From Lytechinus variegatus (taxonomy: Eukaryota > Echinodermata > Echinoidea > Temnopleuroida > Toxopneustidae), in NCBI RefSeq assembly GCF_018143015.1, contig NC_054758.1:6991501-7055500 (forward strand): a stretch of 64,000 nucleotides of DNA, read 5' to 3'. The translations under genes were made by a program, and so were the position numbers. Below are positions 22,818 to 30,640 of this stretch, piece after piece. Every line of letters begins with the position of its first letter. The stretch's first letter is position 1. Below the pieces are notes generated by a model. It saw nothing but the letters and a program-made list of their open reading frames with translations, was not told the origin of the DNA and made no database searches.

Positions 22818-23365
22818 CATACATAAGGGGACATGTTGTACAAAATAGGTTACAGCTATATATAAAAACTTGATGATAAACGCAATACAAGCATTGAAAG
22901 TTTTTTAAAAATTCTACTTTGTGGAGAAAGCTGGGACAAGCATTATAATGTATAAGGGCATAATGAAATAATAAAGCGTAATAATCATACTTTGGTGACT
23001 AAACCCTGTACTGCTCTGGCTTTGCTTTTATAGATGTTAGTTATAGCAGAAGTCTATCCGGCTGGGAGGTCCTTCTAATCGCCATCGCTGTAGTCGTACC
23101 GACCTGTTGTATCATCGGCTGCTGCTATCACAGTCGACGCACGCCGACCAACGCCACCACCACGGGAGCCTCCGCTGCCTACACAGCTGCAGCTACAAAT
23201 GATACCCACGATGATCATGTTGATGGGGTTTGTGCGGAATCGCAAAATCCATCACCGCCCTACGAACCACCATCCCCTACCCCTGAAGAGTCTCCGCCCA
23301 CTTACGATTCAGTGGCCACGCCTATGATGGGTCAAAATGGCAATAACCCCAATGCAGAGAGTTGA
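5647..23365 (+). CDS. Type I membrane receptor with six group A SRCR domains (complete nine-exon gene)
   Basis: Joining 5647-5755, 11318-11644, 13465-13806, 14198-14506, 15539-15865, 16780-17106, 18476-18606, 21164-21428 and 23034-23365 gives 2469 bases, exactly 822 codons plus TGA. All junctions are GT-AG and the phases agree. The order is signal peptide (about 1-29), six SRCR domains (about 37-712), one membrane helix (about 723-744) and a 78-residue cytoplasmic tail. The domains follow the six-cysteine group A pattern; domain 5 lacks one cysteine pair. SRCR domains bind proteins and microbial surfaces, and the family is greatly expanded in sea urchins, with expression in immune cells. A recognition or scavenger receptor is the natural inference, but the ligand is unknown. 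The ATG at 5647 has A at -3 and an in-frame stop 12 bases upstream. Short linkers and symmetrical phase-1 exons suggest growth by exon duplication. No orthologue symbol can be given. Confidence 0.93.
6420..6492. repeat. AT/TG microsatellite
   Basis: ACATATACTG is followed by (TA)n and then TGTGTGT. A pure simple repeat; reading frames across it are not real. Confidence 0.8.
7274..9263. mobile_element. Inverted-repeat element with internal TGTAACACCGTGAC motif array
   Basis: The left end is GGGCAATTCCACGATAA and the right end is the inverse of GGGCAATTCCATGATAA. The four bases AATA lie directly outside both ends. Inside, TGTAACACCGTGAC or a near copy occurs at 7288, 7661, 7858, 8073, 8890, and as a head-to-head pair at 8718-8750 with 14-bp arms and a 5-base loop. 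No transposase was found, so it appears non-autonomous. A separate hAT-like element is inserted at 7330-7517. The termini match the element at 35668-39148. Confidence 0.8.
7330..7517. mobile_element. Small hAT-like element nested in the 7274-9263 element
   Basis: The ends CAGAGCTACCAAGT and CAGAGATGCCAAGT (inverted) agree at 12 of 14 bases. TAAATG flanks both sides (7324-7329 and 7518-7523). The perfect palindrome GTCTCACGCAT-T-ATGCGTGAGAC lies near the left end, and TCTCACGCA recurs further in. The CAGAG termini suggest hAT, but only six bases of duplication are seen where eight are expected. Confidence 0.65.
9535..9764. repeat. Truncated CCTAGGTACGCCACTG-type element with tandem subunits
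   Basis: CCCCTGACGAGCTTGAA-like units of about 30 bases, each followed by a T-run, repeat several times. The right end GTGGAAAATCCTAGGTACGC is the same as in the fuller copy at 50820-51124. Confidence 0.6.
9880..10310. repeat. Spaced GCGAGCGCAAAGC motif array, second locus
   Basis: Segments such as GCACGCAAAGTGCAAGCTAG, CCGCAAATCGTAAGCTGAAA, GCGAGCGCAAAGCACGAGC and GCGATCGCGAACGGAA occur at about 9890, 9978, 10096 and 10284. The first three are spaced 90-120 bases apart. Same family as the array at 2.09-3.09 kb. Confidence 0.5.
10385..11022. mobile_element. Foldback repeat with arms of about 230 bp
   Basis: The left arm (about 10385-10615) contains AAAGTTTGAGAAAAATCGCA and ATTTGAATATTGCAATCACT. 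The right arm (about 10810-11022) is the inverse (AGTGATCGCAATATTCAAAC and so on). A single arm of the same family lies at about 27640-27770. Confidence 0.7.
11318..11644 (+). CDS. SRCR receptor exon 2: SRCR domain 1
   Basis: A symmetrical phase 1-1 exon of 109 codons (residues 37-145). It shows VRLVGG, GRVEVF, TICDSLWS, VVCRQLNY, MEC, STC, WCG and GVVC: all six group A cysteines in order. The donor is G/GTAAGA. Confidence 0.93.
11936..12082. repeat. MITE with TTTCATAAAGCT ends
   Basis: GTGTTTCATAAAGCTGTTCA at the left pairs imperfectly with the inverse of GGCCATTTCATAAAGCTCTT at the right; both continue into TAAGTTAAGA-like sequence. A related layout occurs at 18150-18361. Confidence 0.6.
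12200..13330. repeat. Tandem array of about 160-bp units
   Basis: AAAATGCTACTTCTTTATTT, then TTCCATCTGGTAGAGCTTCA, then TTCTACACAGAATTTTGAAA, then TATGCTAATTTATGC recur in this order. Unit starts are near 12208, 12354, 12524, 12689, 12839, 12995, 13138 and 13286, giving about eight diverged copies. The first follows a GCTCATCCGGACCGAAGGGC segment, a type of repeat seen in several marine invertebrates. Confidence 0.8.
13465..13806 (+). CDS. SRCR receptor exon 3: SRCR domain 2
   Basis: Phase 1-1, 114 codons (residues 146-259). It shows LRLANG, GRVEIL, TICDDLWD, VACRQLGY, FGPGTGPILLDGLAC, LRDC, HDC and GMEC. This is the most canonical of the six domains, with all group A cysteines. The acceptor is AACAG after a TTTTTTCTTTT tract; the donor is C/GTAGGT. 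Confidence 0.94.
14198..14506 (+). CDS. SRCR receptor exon 4: SRCR domain 3
   Basis: Phase 1-1, 103 codons (residues 260-362). It shows TRLVDG, GRIEVYYGG, RICPTEWS, VVCRELGY, DGPFLMDDMQC, LTDC, HNC and GVIC. The first motif is ICPTEW rather than ICDD, but all six cysteines are kept. The donor is A/GTAAGT. Confidence 0.93.
14507..15538 (+). other. Intron 4 of the SRCR gene
   Basis: Apart from a tRNA-like fragment on the minus strand near 14.85 kb, nothing recognisable is present. It ends in a C-run, CGAAAACTACAG, so the pyrimidine tract is separated from the acceptor by A-rich bases. Confidence 0.6.
14825..14890 (-). repeat. tRNA-derived SINE fragment
   Basis: On the minus strand AGTCGGTAGAGCAGAGG, resembling a tRNA D-arm, runs straight into GGTTTGATTCCCAC, resembling a B box. 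The anticodon region is missing, so this is a degenerate SINE head and not a tRNA gene. Confidence 0.4.
15539..15865 (+). CDS. SRCR receptor exon 5: SRCR domain 4
   Basis: Phase 1-1, 109 codons (residues 363-471). It shows VKLLSG, GVVEY, LICDSDWS, ILCRQLGY, HYHDYHC, IGDC, DRCNSD and QVVC. All six cysteines are present, but GPI-LDD is replaced by GTIHYHDYHC. The acceptor is CTACAG at 15533-15538, chosen because it restores phase 1. The donor is G/GTGAGT. Confidence 0.9.
15866..16779 (+). other. Intron 5 of the SRCR gene
   Basis: No exon, strong repeat or RNA feature was recognised in these 914 bases. The acceptor TTATGTCAG follows a good T-rich tract. Confidence 0.5.
16780..17106 (+). CDS. 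SRCR receptor exon 6: SRCR domain 5, one disulfide pair missing
   Basis: Phase 1-1, 109 codons (residues 472-580). GRLEVFLQGEWGY, TACRHLGF, RPILIDDILC, ITDC and SVLC identify the fold. The usual TICDD is YVAAG, and the usual HNC stretch is GPNSTRQQSDE. The partners of the conserved C2-C7 bridge have therefore both been lost, while C3, C5, C6 and C8 remain. The donor is G/GTAAAA, weaker than the others. Confidence 0.88.
17177..17734. mobile_element. TTAA-type MITE, family AGGACAAGTCCACCCC, good copy
   Basis: AGGACAAGTCCACCCCA at the left is matched by TGGGGTGGACTTGACCT-type sequence at the right, with TTAA directly outside both ends (17173-17176 and 17735-17738). The 558-bp interior is itself largely palindromic. 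TTAA target duplications fit the piggyBac or Kolobok superfamilies. It lies in intron 6. Confidence 0.85.
18150..18361. mobile_element. MITE with GGGTGTTTCACAAAGAT ends
   Basis: GGGGTGTTTCACAAAGATTT at the left and AAATATCTTTGTGAAACACC at the right are inverse copies, with inner TAAGTATGACTTAAG and its inverse. Size 212 bp, in intron 6. Confidence 0.75.
18476..18606 (+). CDS. SRCR receptor exon 7: first half of SRCR domain 6
   Basis: Enters in phase 1 and leaves in phase 0 (residues 581-624). It covers MRFRDENG, YGVIEIYHDG and GPICDSSFYQYE, including cysteine C2. The donor GAG/GTGAGT at 18607 is strong. Unlike domains 1-5, this domain is split between two exons. Confidence 0.88.
18647..18957. 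mobile_element. MITE with CGTATTCTGAAGTC ends
   Basis: GTCCGTATTCTGAAGTCGGG at the left is matched by the inverse of CCCGTATTCTGAAGTCATG at the right, both continuing into TTTAACTTA-like sequence. A second copy lies at 47301-47625. About 311 bp, in intron 7. Confidence 0.75.
19085..19857. mobile_element. Inverted-repeat element ACCCTATCTAGGCCGGGG
   Basis: ACCCTATCTAGGCCGGGG at the left and CCCCGGCCTAGATAGGGT at the right are exact inverse copies about 770 bases apart. A GTCGACCGCGCCG block lies near the left end and CGGCGCGGTC near the right. A decayed relative lies at about 24.37-24.95 kb. In intron 7. Confidence 0.8.
20120..20400 (+). repeat. tRNA-derived SINE
   Basis: GTGGTCCAGTGGTTAGAGC (A-box region) and GAGTTCGAATCCCAAC (B-box region) are spaced as in a tRNA, with CAT where an anticodon would be. 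About 180 bases of unrelated tail follow. The acceptor stem does not pair, so this is a SINE head and not a functional tRNA. Confidence 0.65.
20640..20862 (+). mobile_element. CR1/L2-like LINE or SINE 3' end with ATT tail
   Basis: CTTCCAGGGCAACCTGAAAA resembles the last coding residues of CR1/L2-like LINEs. It is followed by GCGCCTTGAGCATCTAATCA and GTGCGCTATATAAATCTTAT and then (ATT)n, the common 3' tail of this class. Similar tails without coding sequence occur near 20.0 and 22.3 kb. Confidence 0.6.
21164..21428 (+). CDS. SRCR receptor exon 8: second half of SRCR domain 6
   Basis: Enters in phase 0 and leaves in phase 1 (residues 625-712). ILCRQLGHKD continues the domain begun in exon 7. 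SYC, YEC, GDC and ARC supply the remaining cysteines, so joined domain 6 has all six. The loop between C5 and C6 is longer than usual and Tyr/Ser-rich. The acceptor CCCTAG follows a C-rich tract; the donor G/GTCAGT is acceptable. Confidence 0.9.
21455..21510. repeat. (ATT)n microsatellite
   Basis: TATTATTATT-type simple repeat just downstream of the exon 8 donor. Confidence 0.75.
21977..22488. mobile_element. Inverted-repeat element with GGCAGATACGGTATCTGC motifs
   Basis: CGGTGTAGCGGCGGATT at 21977-21993 and its exact inverse at 22472-22488 bound the element. Inside, GGCAGATAC, GGTATCTGC and ATATCTGCC occur repeatedly, including the head-to-head pair GGCAGATACGGTATCTGC near 22004. TIRs plus a private motif array repeat the plan of the 7.3, 35.7 and 39.3 kb elements. 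No target duplication was identified. In intron 8. Confidence 0.7.
22768..22830. repeat. (AT)n microsatellite with ACATAC flanks
   Basis: GTATGTATATATAT... continues into ATATACACATACATAC. The whole tract is palindromic in character. Confidence 0.8.
23034..23365 (+). CDS. SRCR receptor exon 9: membrane helix, cytoplasmic tail and stop
   Basis: Encodes residues 713-822. WEVLLIAIAVVVPTC is the membrane core, followed by CCIIGCCYHSRR; the four cysteines at the inner face are palmitoylation candidates and the basic residues stop transfer. The tail contains PPTY (800-803), a PPxY motif of the kind bound by WW domains of NEDD4-type ligases, overlapping YDSV (803-806), a YxxPhi-like sorting motif. 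The acceptor TTTTATAG at 23033 is good; the stop is TGA at 23363-23365. Confidence 0.92.
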
Positions 23366-24150
23366 TGTAGATGTAGGAGTGAATGTTTGCAATTGTCATT
23401 TGAGGCTTGTGATCATGGACCTACTACTATGTGATATATGTGAGTTAGAGGGGGAAAGTGAGGGGATAAAGAAGGTTAAATAATAAGAAGAGGAAGGAGA
23501 AGAGAAAGAAGAAGAGGAGAAGGTAGAAGAAAACGAAGTTGATGCAAAAGAAGAAGCAGGAGAAGAAAAAAAAGAAGAAACAGTATAATAGAAAGAAGAG
23601 GAGACAAAAAATAATGAAGAGAAGATGAAGAAGAAAGAGAGAACACACAAAACGAGAAGGGGAAGGCTAAATAAGAGTGGGAGGAGTTAGAAAAACAAGA
23701 AGAAACGAAGGGAGAAGGTGGGATGAAGAACAAAGAGAAGAAAAATAGGAAGAGGTCAGTGAGGAGGTTGAAGCTCGGAGGAGAACGAGAAGAAGAGGTA
23801 GAAAATGAATGAGTGGAGAATACCCATATCTATATACTCCATCCCTTGTAGGAGACCTTCCTTCCATCTTATTTATTTGTAAATGTGTAATACTGATCAA
23901 GACGTCAACATTTGATATTGTATTTAGTGGGATGGTTTACAAGTTAATGTTTTTGAGATGGTACGAAGATACATTTTTTGTGAATGTATTCATATAAATA
24001 TGCCCTCCCCTAATCCTTATAGGGTTAAAGGACTTCTCTAATGCATCATGGCCAATGCCATTTTATACCAGAGTAAAGAACGTGCTCTTCACAAACCAAA
24101 TTCCTCATTGCGTGTGTTTAGGGAAAAGCTGCAAAAATTGTGGAAATAAA
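23366..24150 (+). other. Probable 3' untranslated region of the SRCR gene
   Basis: Begins right after the stop and includes a long GA-rich tract (23450-23815). The first clear AATAAA is at 24145-24150, a possible polyadenylation signal. The true transcript end is not determined by the sequence. Confidence 0.4.
23450..23815. repeat. Purine-rich GAA/GAG tract
   Basis: Almost uninterrupted A and G on the plus strand for about 365 bases. Reading frames of Ser, Phe and Leu on the other strand come from this composition. Confidence 0.85.
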
Positions 24151-24364
24151 GGCCCATCGGTAAAAATTGTTTGGTAAAATGCGACTGATTCTGTGTAAAG
24201 TTTACACAATGTCAGTCATGAAACATGTTGGTTACCTTGTTTTTTGTTGTTGTTTTTTACCAAACATGTGTTTATGTTCCCTATTCACTGAATATTTGGT
24301 GAAATTGCTGAAACCCCACGCCATAAAACAGAACATTGACTCGGCCTTACTGTACTGATCTATT

Positions 24365-24952
24365 TAGCTCCATGAAAATACTGGGGACCCGGAGCCTCCC
24401 CCCTCCCCGATCTCGACCGTCGACCGCGCAATGGCGATGAAAGTGGGCAAGCACTTTGCCTGACATGTACTCTCCAAATTTTTATTTACTTTTTTTGATA
24501 AGGTCCTTTGATTCATATTATGCTATGTGTCAAATCAGTTTTAACTAAAAATCACTTGATAAAGCTCAAAACATGCTTATGTCTTGATACTCTGCACTAT
24601 ATTTAGCAAATGTACCTCCAAAAAATATTTTTTTCAATTTTTTATTCATTTCTTTATTTTTCCGTCCATTTATTTCTTTTTCAAGGGAATCTATCGGCGA
24701 CAGCGTTGCGATCATAAATAGCATAAATTAATAAATTTGAAAGGGTAATAAGAAAAAAGATTCATACCTTCATGGTTGTGGGCTGAAAAAACATGTTATG
24801 TATCGAAATTGAATTTTGATGTAACATGCACATATTGTACCAGGGAAGTAATTATGCGCAACTCCTGAACCACGTACAAATATGTATTATATATATTATA
24901 AGATGTGGAAGAGACATTTGGGGGCCTCCTAGCCAGCCCCCCCCCCTCCTTA
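24365..24952. mobile_element. Decayed copy of the 19085-19857 repeat family
   Basis: GATCTCGACCGTCGACCGCG at the left and TTATGCGCAACTCCTGAACC toward the right match the two ends of the 19.1 kb element in order, as does CTTTTTCAAGGGAATCTATC inside. The terminal CCGGCC repeats are largely lost. Confidence 0.55.
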
Positions 24953-25084
24953 CAGCATTAAGTGCTATATTATAAAATTTCAAATTGTTGTGTACACCCT
25001 GATAATAGCAGTTATGCTTGAATTTCATTATGAAATTATTACATGTATTTTGTTCCCAAACTATGTTTTTAGGTGAATGCATAA

Positions 25085-25860
25085 TAATAATAATGATGGA
25101 TATTTAGAGGCGCTAAAACAAAAAGTACCATAGCGCGCACAATGTATGAATAGCAATTTAACATTTGCAAAAATTACTACAATATTCAAGATAAAAGAGA
25201 AATTAATTATTGAGGAGAAAGGTATGTCTTAAAGCTTGTGTATAGTTTTGGTAAATCCACCAAAATGCACCTATCACTATTCCAATTCATTGCTAGCTAA
25301 TTTGAGTGGATATGCCCTATAACAGTTATGATGTGGAGGATATGAAATGAAAATGTGTTTTACAGGATAAATTTTGCGTTTTTACATGGAAATTTAATTT
25401 GATCGGGTCACCCGATCAAATTAAAATATCTGTGTGTTTTTGTCTTTCAATTAAATCCTATTCCAAATCATGGAATGGGCTGAAACTTTCAAGATATGTT
25501 CTTTGTCTGTAACTTTTGGATATCTAATCACTAAATTTATAAGATAAGTGCTTGAATGCCCATTTTTTTAATTTAAGACATGCATAGCCGAGAGAGGGCG
25601 CTATATATCCAAGATTTGAATATTTGAAATTTTCTCAGAGAAGTGCAGTTGGAAAAATATCTAACAGTCTCTACGCTTCAGTAAGACTGTCATATTAGAT
25701 GATATTCGATTATCAATCACATTATTGACCCTTTACCAAAGCTATACACAGGCTTTAAGGGAAGATTGGAAGCCAACAACACTGGAAGCATTTCTTATTG
25801 AAAGAGGGATAGCATTCCAAGTCTTGGCAGCTGCTACATCAAAACGTAATATAATAGGAA
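25085..25860. other. Old repeat tail split by a MITE
   Basis: GATATTTAGAGGCGCTAAAA resembles a LINE/SINE 3' tail. The flanks on either side of 25233-25754 read continuously across the TTAA site (GGTATGTCTTAA, then GGGAAGATTGGAAGCCAAC), so the MITE seems to have split an older repeat. No gene. Confidence 0.4.
25233..25754. mobile_element. TTAA-type MITE, third family (AGCTTGTGTATAG)
   Basis: AGCTTGTGTATAGTTTTGGT at the left pairs with the inverse of AGCCTGTGTATAGCTTTGGT at the right. TTAA lies directly outside both ends (25229-25232 and 25755-25758). 522 bp. Confidence 0.75.
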
Positions 25861-26377
25861 AATTTGAATATTTGTGAAGTGTTACTTGTCTATGGATATA
25901 GCAGTTATGTATGTACCATCATACTTGAATTTCATTATGAAATTATTCCAAATATTTTGTTACCAAAGTATGTTGTTAGGTGTATGCATATAATATGAAA
26001 ATTTGATTATTTGTGAAGTGTGACTTGTCTTGTGGATTTGAAATGGCTTTCATTATATGTGATTAGTGTTTGTCGAGCGACCAACCGTAATATTGAAGCA
26101 AATGATTCTTGCCACGTACGCATTGGACAAGAGTTGATTTTTATTGTTTTTAATTGCCGATATATTATATGTCTATTATTATATATCATAGAATAGCCTG
26201 TGAACTGAGCAAGAGATCAACTTATAATAATTTAGGCAAGAATGTAGGACCTACTAGTATATGGGAATGAATGATGATCTGATTAGTTTGCGGTTATCAG
26301 TTTGTGTGCGGCCGAGTCATTGGTCATGATTTTACACTCCAGAAATGTAGTGCTAATTTAGCACCTAAGTAGCTTGT

Positions 26378-26459
26378 ATAGTGACTGCAATTCGGAGTGT
26401 TGATTTAGTCCTTCAAATTCGAACCAGAAAATCAGCTCTCCGAGGTGCAGTCACTATAA
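26378..26459. repeat. 82-bp inverted-repeat element TATAGTGACTGCA
   Basis: TATAGTGACTGCAATTCGGA and the inverse of TATAGTGACTGCACCTCGGA are the two ends. It is a minimal hairpin MITE. Confidence 0.6.
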
Positions 26460-26616
26460 AAGTTCTTCAAGTACTAAATGAGTTCTTCATTATTAGAGTG
26501 CCTTTTATTTGATGCTATTCAATTTATTAATCATATTCACATGTTATTACGAAATAAATCACTGAAAAGTTGTGCGTGTTACAATTTCCAGATCTTGCAA
26601 TCGAGGGGTGAGCAAA

Positions 26617-27030
26617 AGCGCATACATTCGTAATTCCGAAGCTTCGTAATTTTGAAGGTTCGTTAGTCCGAAAACGAAGTGAGGTTCGTAATTCCTAAGG
26701 TTCGTTAATCCGAAAACGAAATGAGGTTCGTTGTTTTCCGAAGGTTTTTGAGTCCAAAAATGAAATAATGTTCGTTAATCATTTCGTTTTCGGACTAACG
26801 AACCTTTGGAACTACGAACCTCATTTCGTTTTCGGATTAACGCACCTTCGGAATTACGAACCTCACTTGGTTTTCGGACTAACGAACCTTCAGAATTATG
26901 AACCGCATTTCGTTTTCGTACTAACGAACCATCGGAATGACGAACCTTTGGAAATATGAACCTTCGGAATAACGAACCTTCGGAATATCCGAACCTTCGG
27001 AATAACGAAGCTTCGGAATTACGAATGTAT
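26617..27030. mobile_element. TU-like foldback element, nearly loopless copy
   Basis: GCATACATTCGTAATTCCGA opens the left arm, and the right arm closes with its inverse before ATGTATGTGC. Both arms are the TTCGTAATTCCGAAGG subrepeats seen at 1.35-3.3 kb. The arms meet near 26780 with almost no core sequence. Confidence 0.75.
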
Positions 27031-27130
27031 GTGCATATTTTGCCATTGAATCTATGGAAATGAAAGCTGACGATAATAGCAGGCTGCTCAGAGACCTTGA
27101 TTGAAACTTTTATCAATAAGAGGGTCTTCA

Positions 27131-30028
27131 CACATAGACTAGACCATAAAGGGCCTTCAGGACAAAAGTCATTGTAGCCTTTGCTTTCAGACCCCTTGGC
27201 TGAAGTGAAGAGTTTGCCCTGCGGACTAATCTAAATCGTCTTTAAGCTACCTCCTTCGTTTCCATCCAATTGCATAGTTATTTTGTTCTGTTGTGCATTT
27301 TTTTTGCAAATTTTTAATTTTTTACCTTTTTTACTTCTACTTATAATGATGTACAGCAGTAATGGCTCATTGTAATTTGATATCACTATTACTATTATTA
27401 TCATGTCGTAATTATCATTTCTTCATTAGTTACATGGAAGTTATGTAATGGTGCTGAATGTGAAGAAGGTATAACCTGTATATGTTAATCTGATATTCTG
27501 TCTTTTTTTAATAAAATGGATATGAATTCCTATAATATTGTACTCTCTTCTGAAAAATCTAGCATAAAGACTGACATAGATCCCGTTCTCAGTATGCTTT
27601 CTTAAAGAAGTAACTGGGAATGAAACATTCGAAACAAGTGGGTTTTTGTGGAAAAATAAAAGAATACAAGGATCAAAGAAAGTTTGAGAAAAATCGGACA
27701 AATAATGATAAAATGATGAGCGTTTGAATATTGCGATCACTAATGCTATATGGAGTTTCTCCAGTTCGTCTATGATTTTTCGTCTCATGACCAGTTGCTC
27801 TAATACCCATTTTCTTGTTATTCATTTCGCCCAATGAGGACCAACCGGGCTATTAGACGAGATGATGGGTTGACAAAATTATGGCAATAAGACCATGTGG
27901 ATAATGGACGAACTGCTGGTAGACCAAATGATAGTAGACGATCGAGTTGGTTATTGGACAAAATATCCGTTGGCTCTATACTTCACTTGTGCTAAAAACT
28001 ATCATTTATTAGTATTAAAGGATCTATCCCGTTTGATCTTTCACGTTGTCATGGTAATGTGTTAGACCTCGAAATCCGAAACTAAGATTTCAAACATAAC
28101 CAAGAATTTAGAAAACATCGGAAAAGGATCTTAAGGGCTAACAGGTAATGTAAACAAGAGTAGTCGGTTACTTAACAAATTGAGTTGCATAAAAGGTGAT
28201 ATTCCCATATTAACCGGAGAACACAAAGAGTCATTTTAATTGAATTTGCAGTTAACATGTTTACACAGTTTTAAGAACGTGGTAATGGGCCAGAACGGTA
28301 TAAAAGGCTCTTGCATAATATCTGGATAGCTATCACCATTGTTCATCAATCTTTTCGGCAAGTATACGAATCATTGTTAGTCACAAAATGATAATGGCCA
28401 TAAAGAAATTATATAACTTTTCTTGTTTCCGTCAGTTTTCAACTATATGCGTAAGCAGGTTATATTTTATAAGACTGACTGGGAGAAATCATCAACCGTC
28501 AACTGTACAATCTACGGATCTACATCAACACACACACACACACGGTTACACAAGACGCCGATTACATCTTTTTTTCAATGAAGGATTTTATTACATAACT
28601 GATGACATTTTTCTCTAAATCTAGTTAACCGTGGGTCATTACGAAATGCAATGCATTTAATTATGCATCGAAGAATTATAACGACAATCGAGCAGCTCTT
28701 CCATAATCATGATAATGTGCGAGTTAAATTTTGAGAAAAGCCAATTTCTACAAGATGTTTTTTGTGCATGTGGACAATAGAGTGACACGTAATCTGCTCC
28801 GAATCAAGAGCGGAGCAATTGACCAGTTCGTAGTTACTTCACGGACAATTTTGGTCAAATGACCTTTCATTTCTTTCATTATGATAGGCAGATTTCAAAG
28901 CAAGATATTACGTAAGCTTGCCTTACATAGCAGGATGAATAAATTTAATAGACCAAGTGACTAGAATAGCACACCAATGAACACTTTATGAAGGTATTTG
29001 GTGCATTCCTATTTTGAAAGGATATCATAGCATGTTGCACAATGTACTTGGCCAACTGTGAAATACCAGTCGTTCGTGGACGCATTGTTTTTTTGTGGAT
29101 GTAAATGAAAACCACTATTCCAAAGAATATATGAATAATCAAGACATCAAACTTAGTGCTTATCTGATTAGATTTTAAACCACCATGTCACTTTAGTACA
29201 AATGACCTTCCTCTGATCATGCGTAGAATCTTTTGATCATGCGCAGAAAGGAACTACGAACTGGCTTATTGTCGACGGACAAAAATTCGTGGAACCGGGG
29301 AATCTACCTTAAGGAACCTTTTCATACCTCCTCTCTCCTACACAAAGAGAAAACGTTTTCATTCACCATAGACCATTCAGAAATGGAAATTATTGACTTT
29401 ATATCATATTTTGAATTGAAATCTTTGAAAAAAAAATCATAACTCTCTTATTTTTTGATGCATTTCAAACTTTCACCAAACATTCTTTTGTATTGTTCTG
29501 TATTCATCGAAATTAATTTCTCGTCAGAATGAACTTCCCCTCTAATTGCTATCTACCGTTGCGTCAAAAAAAAAGTTAAACAAAGTGATCTATCCTAATA
29601 AGCCCAACTTTTTAGAATAATATAATCATAACACTGTTTTCATGATAGGAAATAAGAGTAAATGAATGAAAGGTAGGGCTCTCAGTTGGATATTTTAATG
29701 TCCCTTTAAGTCTAACCTACCAGATGGTAAGTATATTCATAACTTGAAAAAGTCTTGTCGTAGCTGGCTGCTCTTTGTTGATTTATGATCCCGAGCCTTG
29801 GCTCCCGCCATGTAATTACTGCGTTCGAATACCATCGCGGCGCCTAGCGTCTTTTGGCGAGGCGTCAATTCACATTTTACCACTCTTCATCCAGGTGTTA
29901 AATGGGTACCCAGCAACATGACTAGCAATACACTCTTAAAAAATATTGGGTAAAAATGCTCTACACAAATTTCGGAATATTATCATTATACTGACATTAT
30001 ACTGATGATTTACATCATCAAAATGTGA
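27131..30028. other. No gene recognised
   Basis: Contains one arm of the 10.4-kb foldback family (about 27640-27770), a short CA repeat near 28535 and, near 29320-29545, a decayed half of an AGGGGAAGTTCA-like MITE. Open frames up to about 115 codons lack homology, splice context or composition that would support a gene. Confidence 0.45.
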
Positions 30029-30640
30029 TTATCCAAGAACATCGATTTTCTTGGGTCTACTCGTATATTTCTTACACTTAAATAATATTAATCTGAATTC
30101 TTCCAGGCGCCACCAATAAACGAGTGAGTTGGACACCACGCTGAAGGTGATAGCGATATTCGTCAGAGGCCACAGAAATTGATAGCCGATGAAAAGCTCC
30201 ATCGCCAAATGTAAAAGTCGAAACATCATTCGAAATATCAAAGTTGTGACGTAGACAAGAACTATCGTAACAAAAACTTGTCGATTTTCCTGCTTTCTTT
30301 GTTTGGAGATATGCACACCAGGAGGGCCTTTCGAGATCGCCCGATAGAGAAAGAGATAAAATATTCCGATGGTGACGAGGATCGTCGTGTCCATGATAAG
30401 GAAGATCGACGCAATTCCAGTTTGGTTTAATGCAAGAAGGGCAGTGAAGGACAAGGGTACAATCCAGCTGAGGACGCAGGCTGCGACGGTCCGGGGCGTT
30501 GTGATGATGCCACGGGCGCCGAACGGGTCCACTCTTATGGTGATAAACTGTTGCAGGGCGACGAGAAGAATGTTTAAAAGGGAAGTCAAGTCGCTGCCTA
30601 ACAGTGCTGTGTAGATGATAACATTTATTTGTCTTTTGTT
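30029..30640 (-). CDS. GPCR-1 exon 2: helices 3-7 and stop
   Basis: The acceptor CCACAG (inverse at 30641 onward) precedes AACAAAAGACAA, phase 0. Conserved blocks shared with the paralogue are FGSD/LGSD-TSLL, QFITIR-DPFGAR-IITTPR, FYLFLYRA, GPPGV-IS-QRKQENRQ and YWWRL-EFR. Charged residues follow helix 7 (CKKYTSRPKK). It ends in a stop at 30029. Confidence 0.88.
   Translation of the reverse strand, partial: NKRQINVIIYTALLGSDLTSLLNILLVALQQFITIRVDPFGARGIITTPRTVAACVLSWIVPLSFTALLALNQTGIASIFLIMDTTILVTIGIFYLFLYRAISKGPPGVHISKQRKQENRQVFVTIVLVYVTTLIFRMMFRLLHLAMELFIGYQFLWPLTNIAITFSVVSNSLVYWWRLEEFRLILFKCKKYTSRPKKIDVLG

Noticed and set aside
23396..23900. Ser/Phe-rich frames on the minus strand
   Set aside because: Produced by a purine-rich tract in the 3' flank of the SRCR gene.
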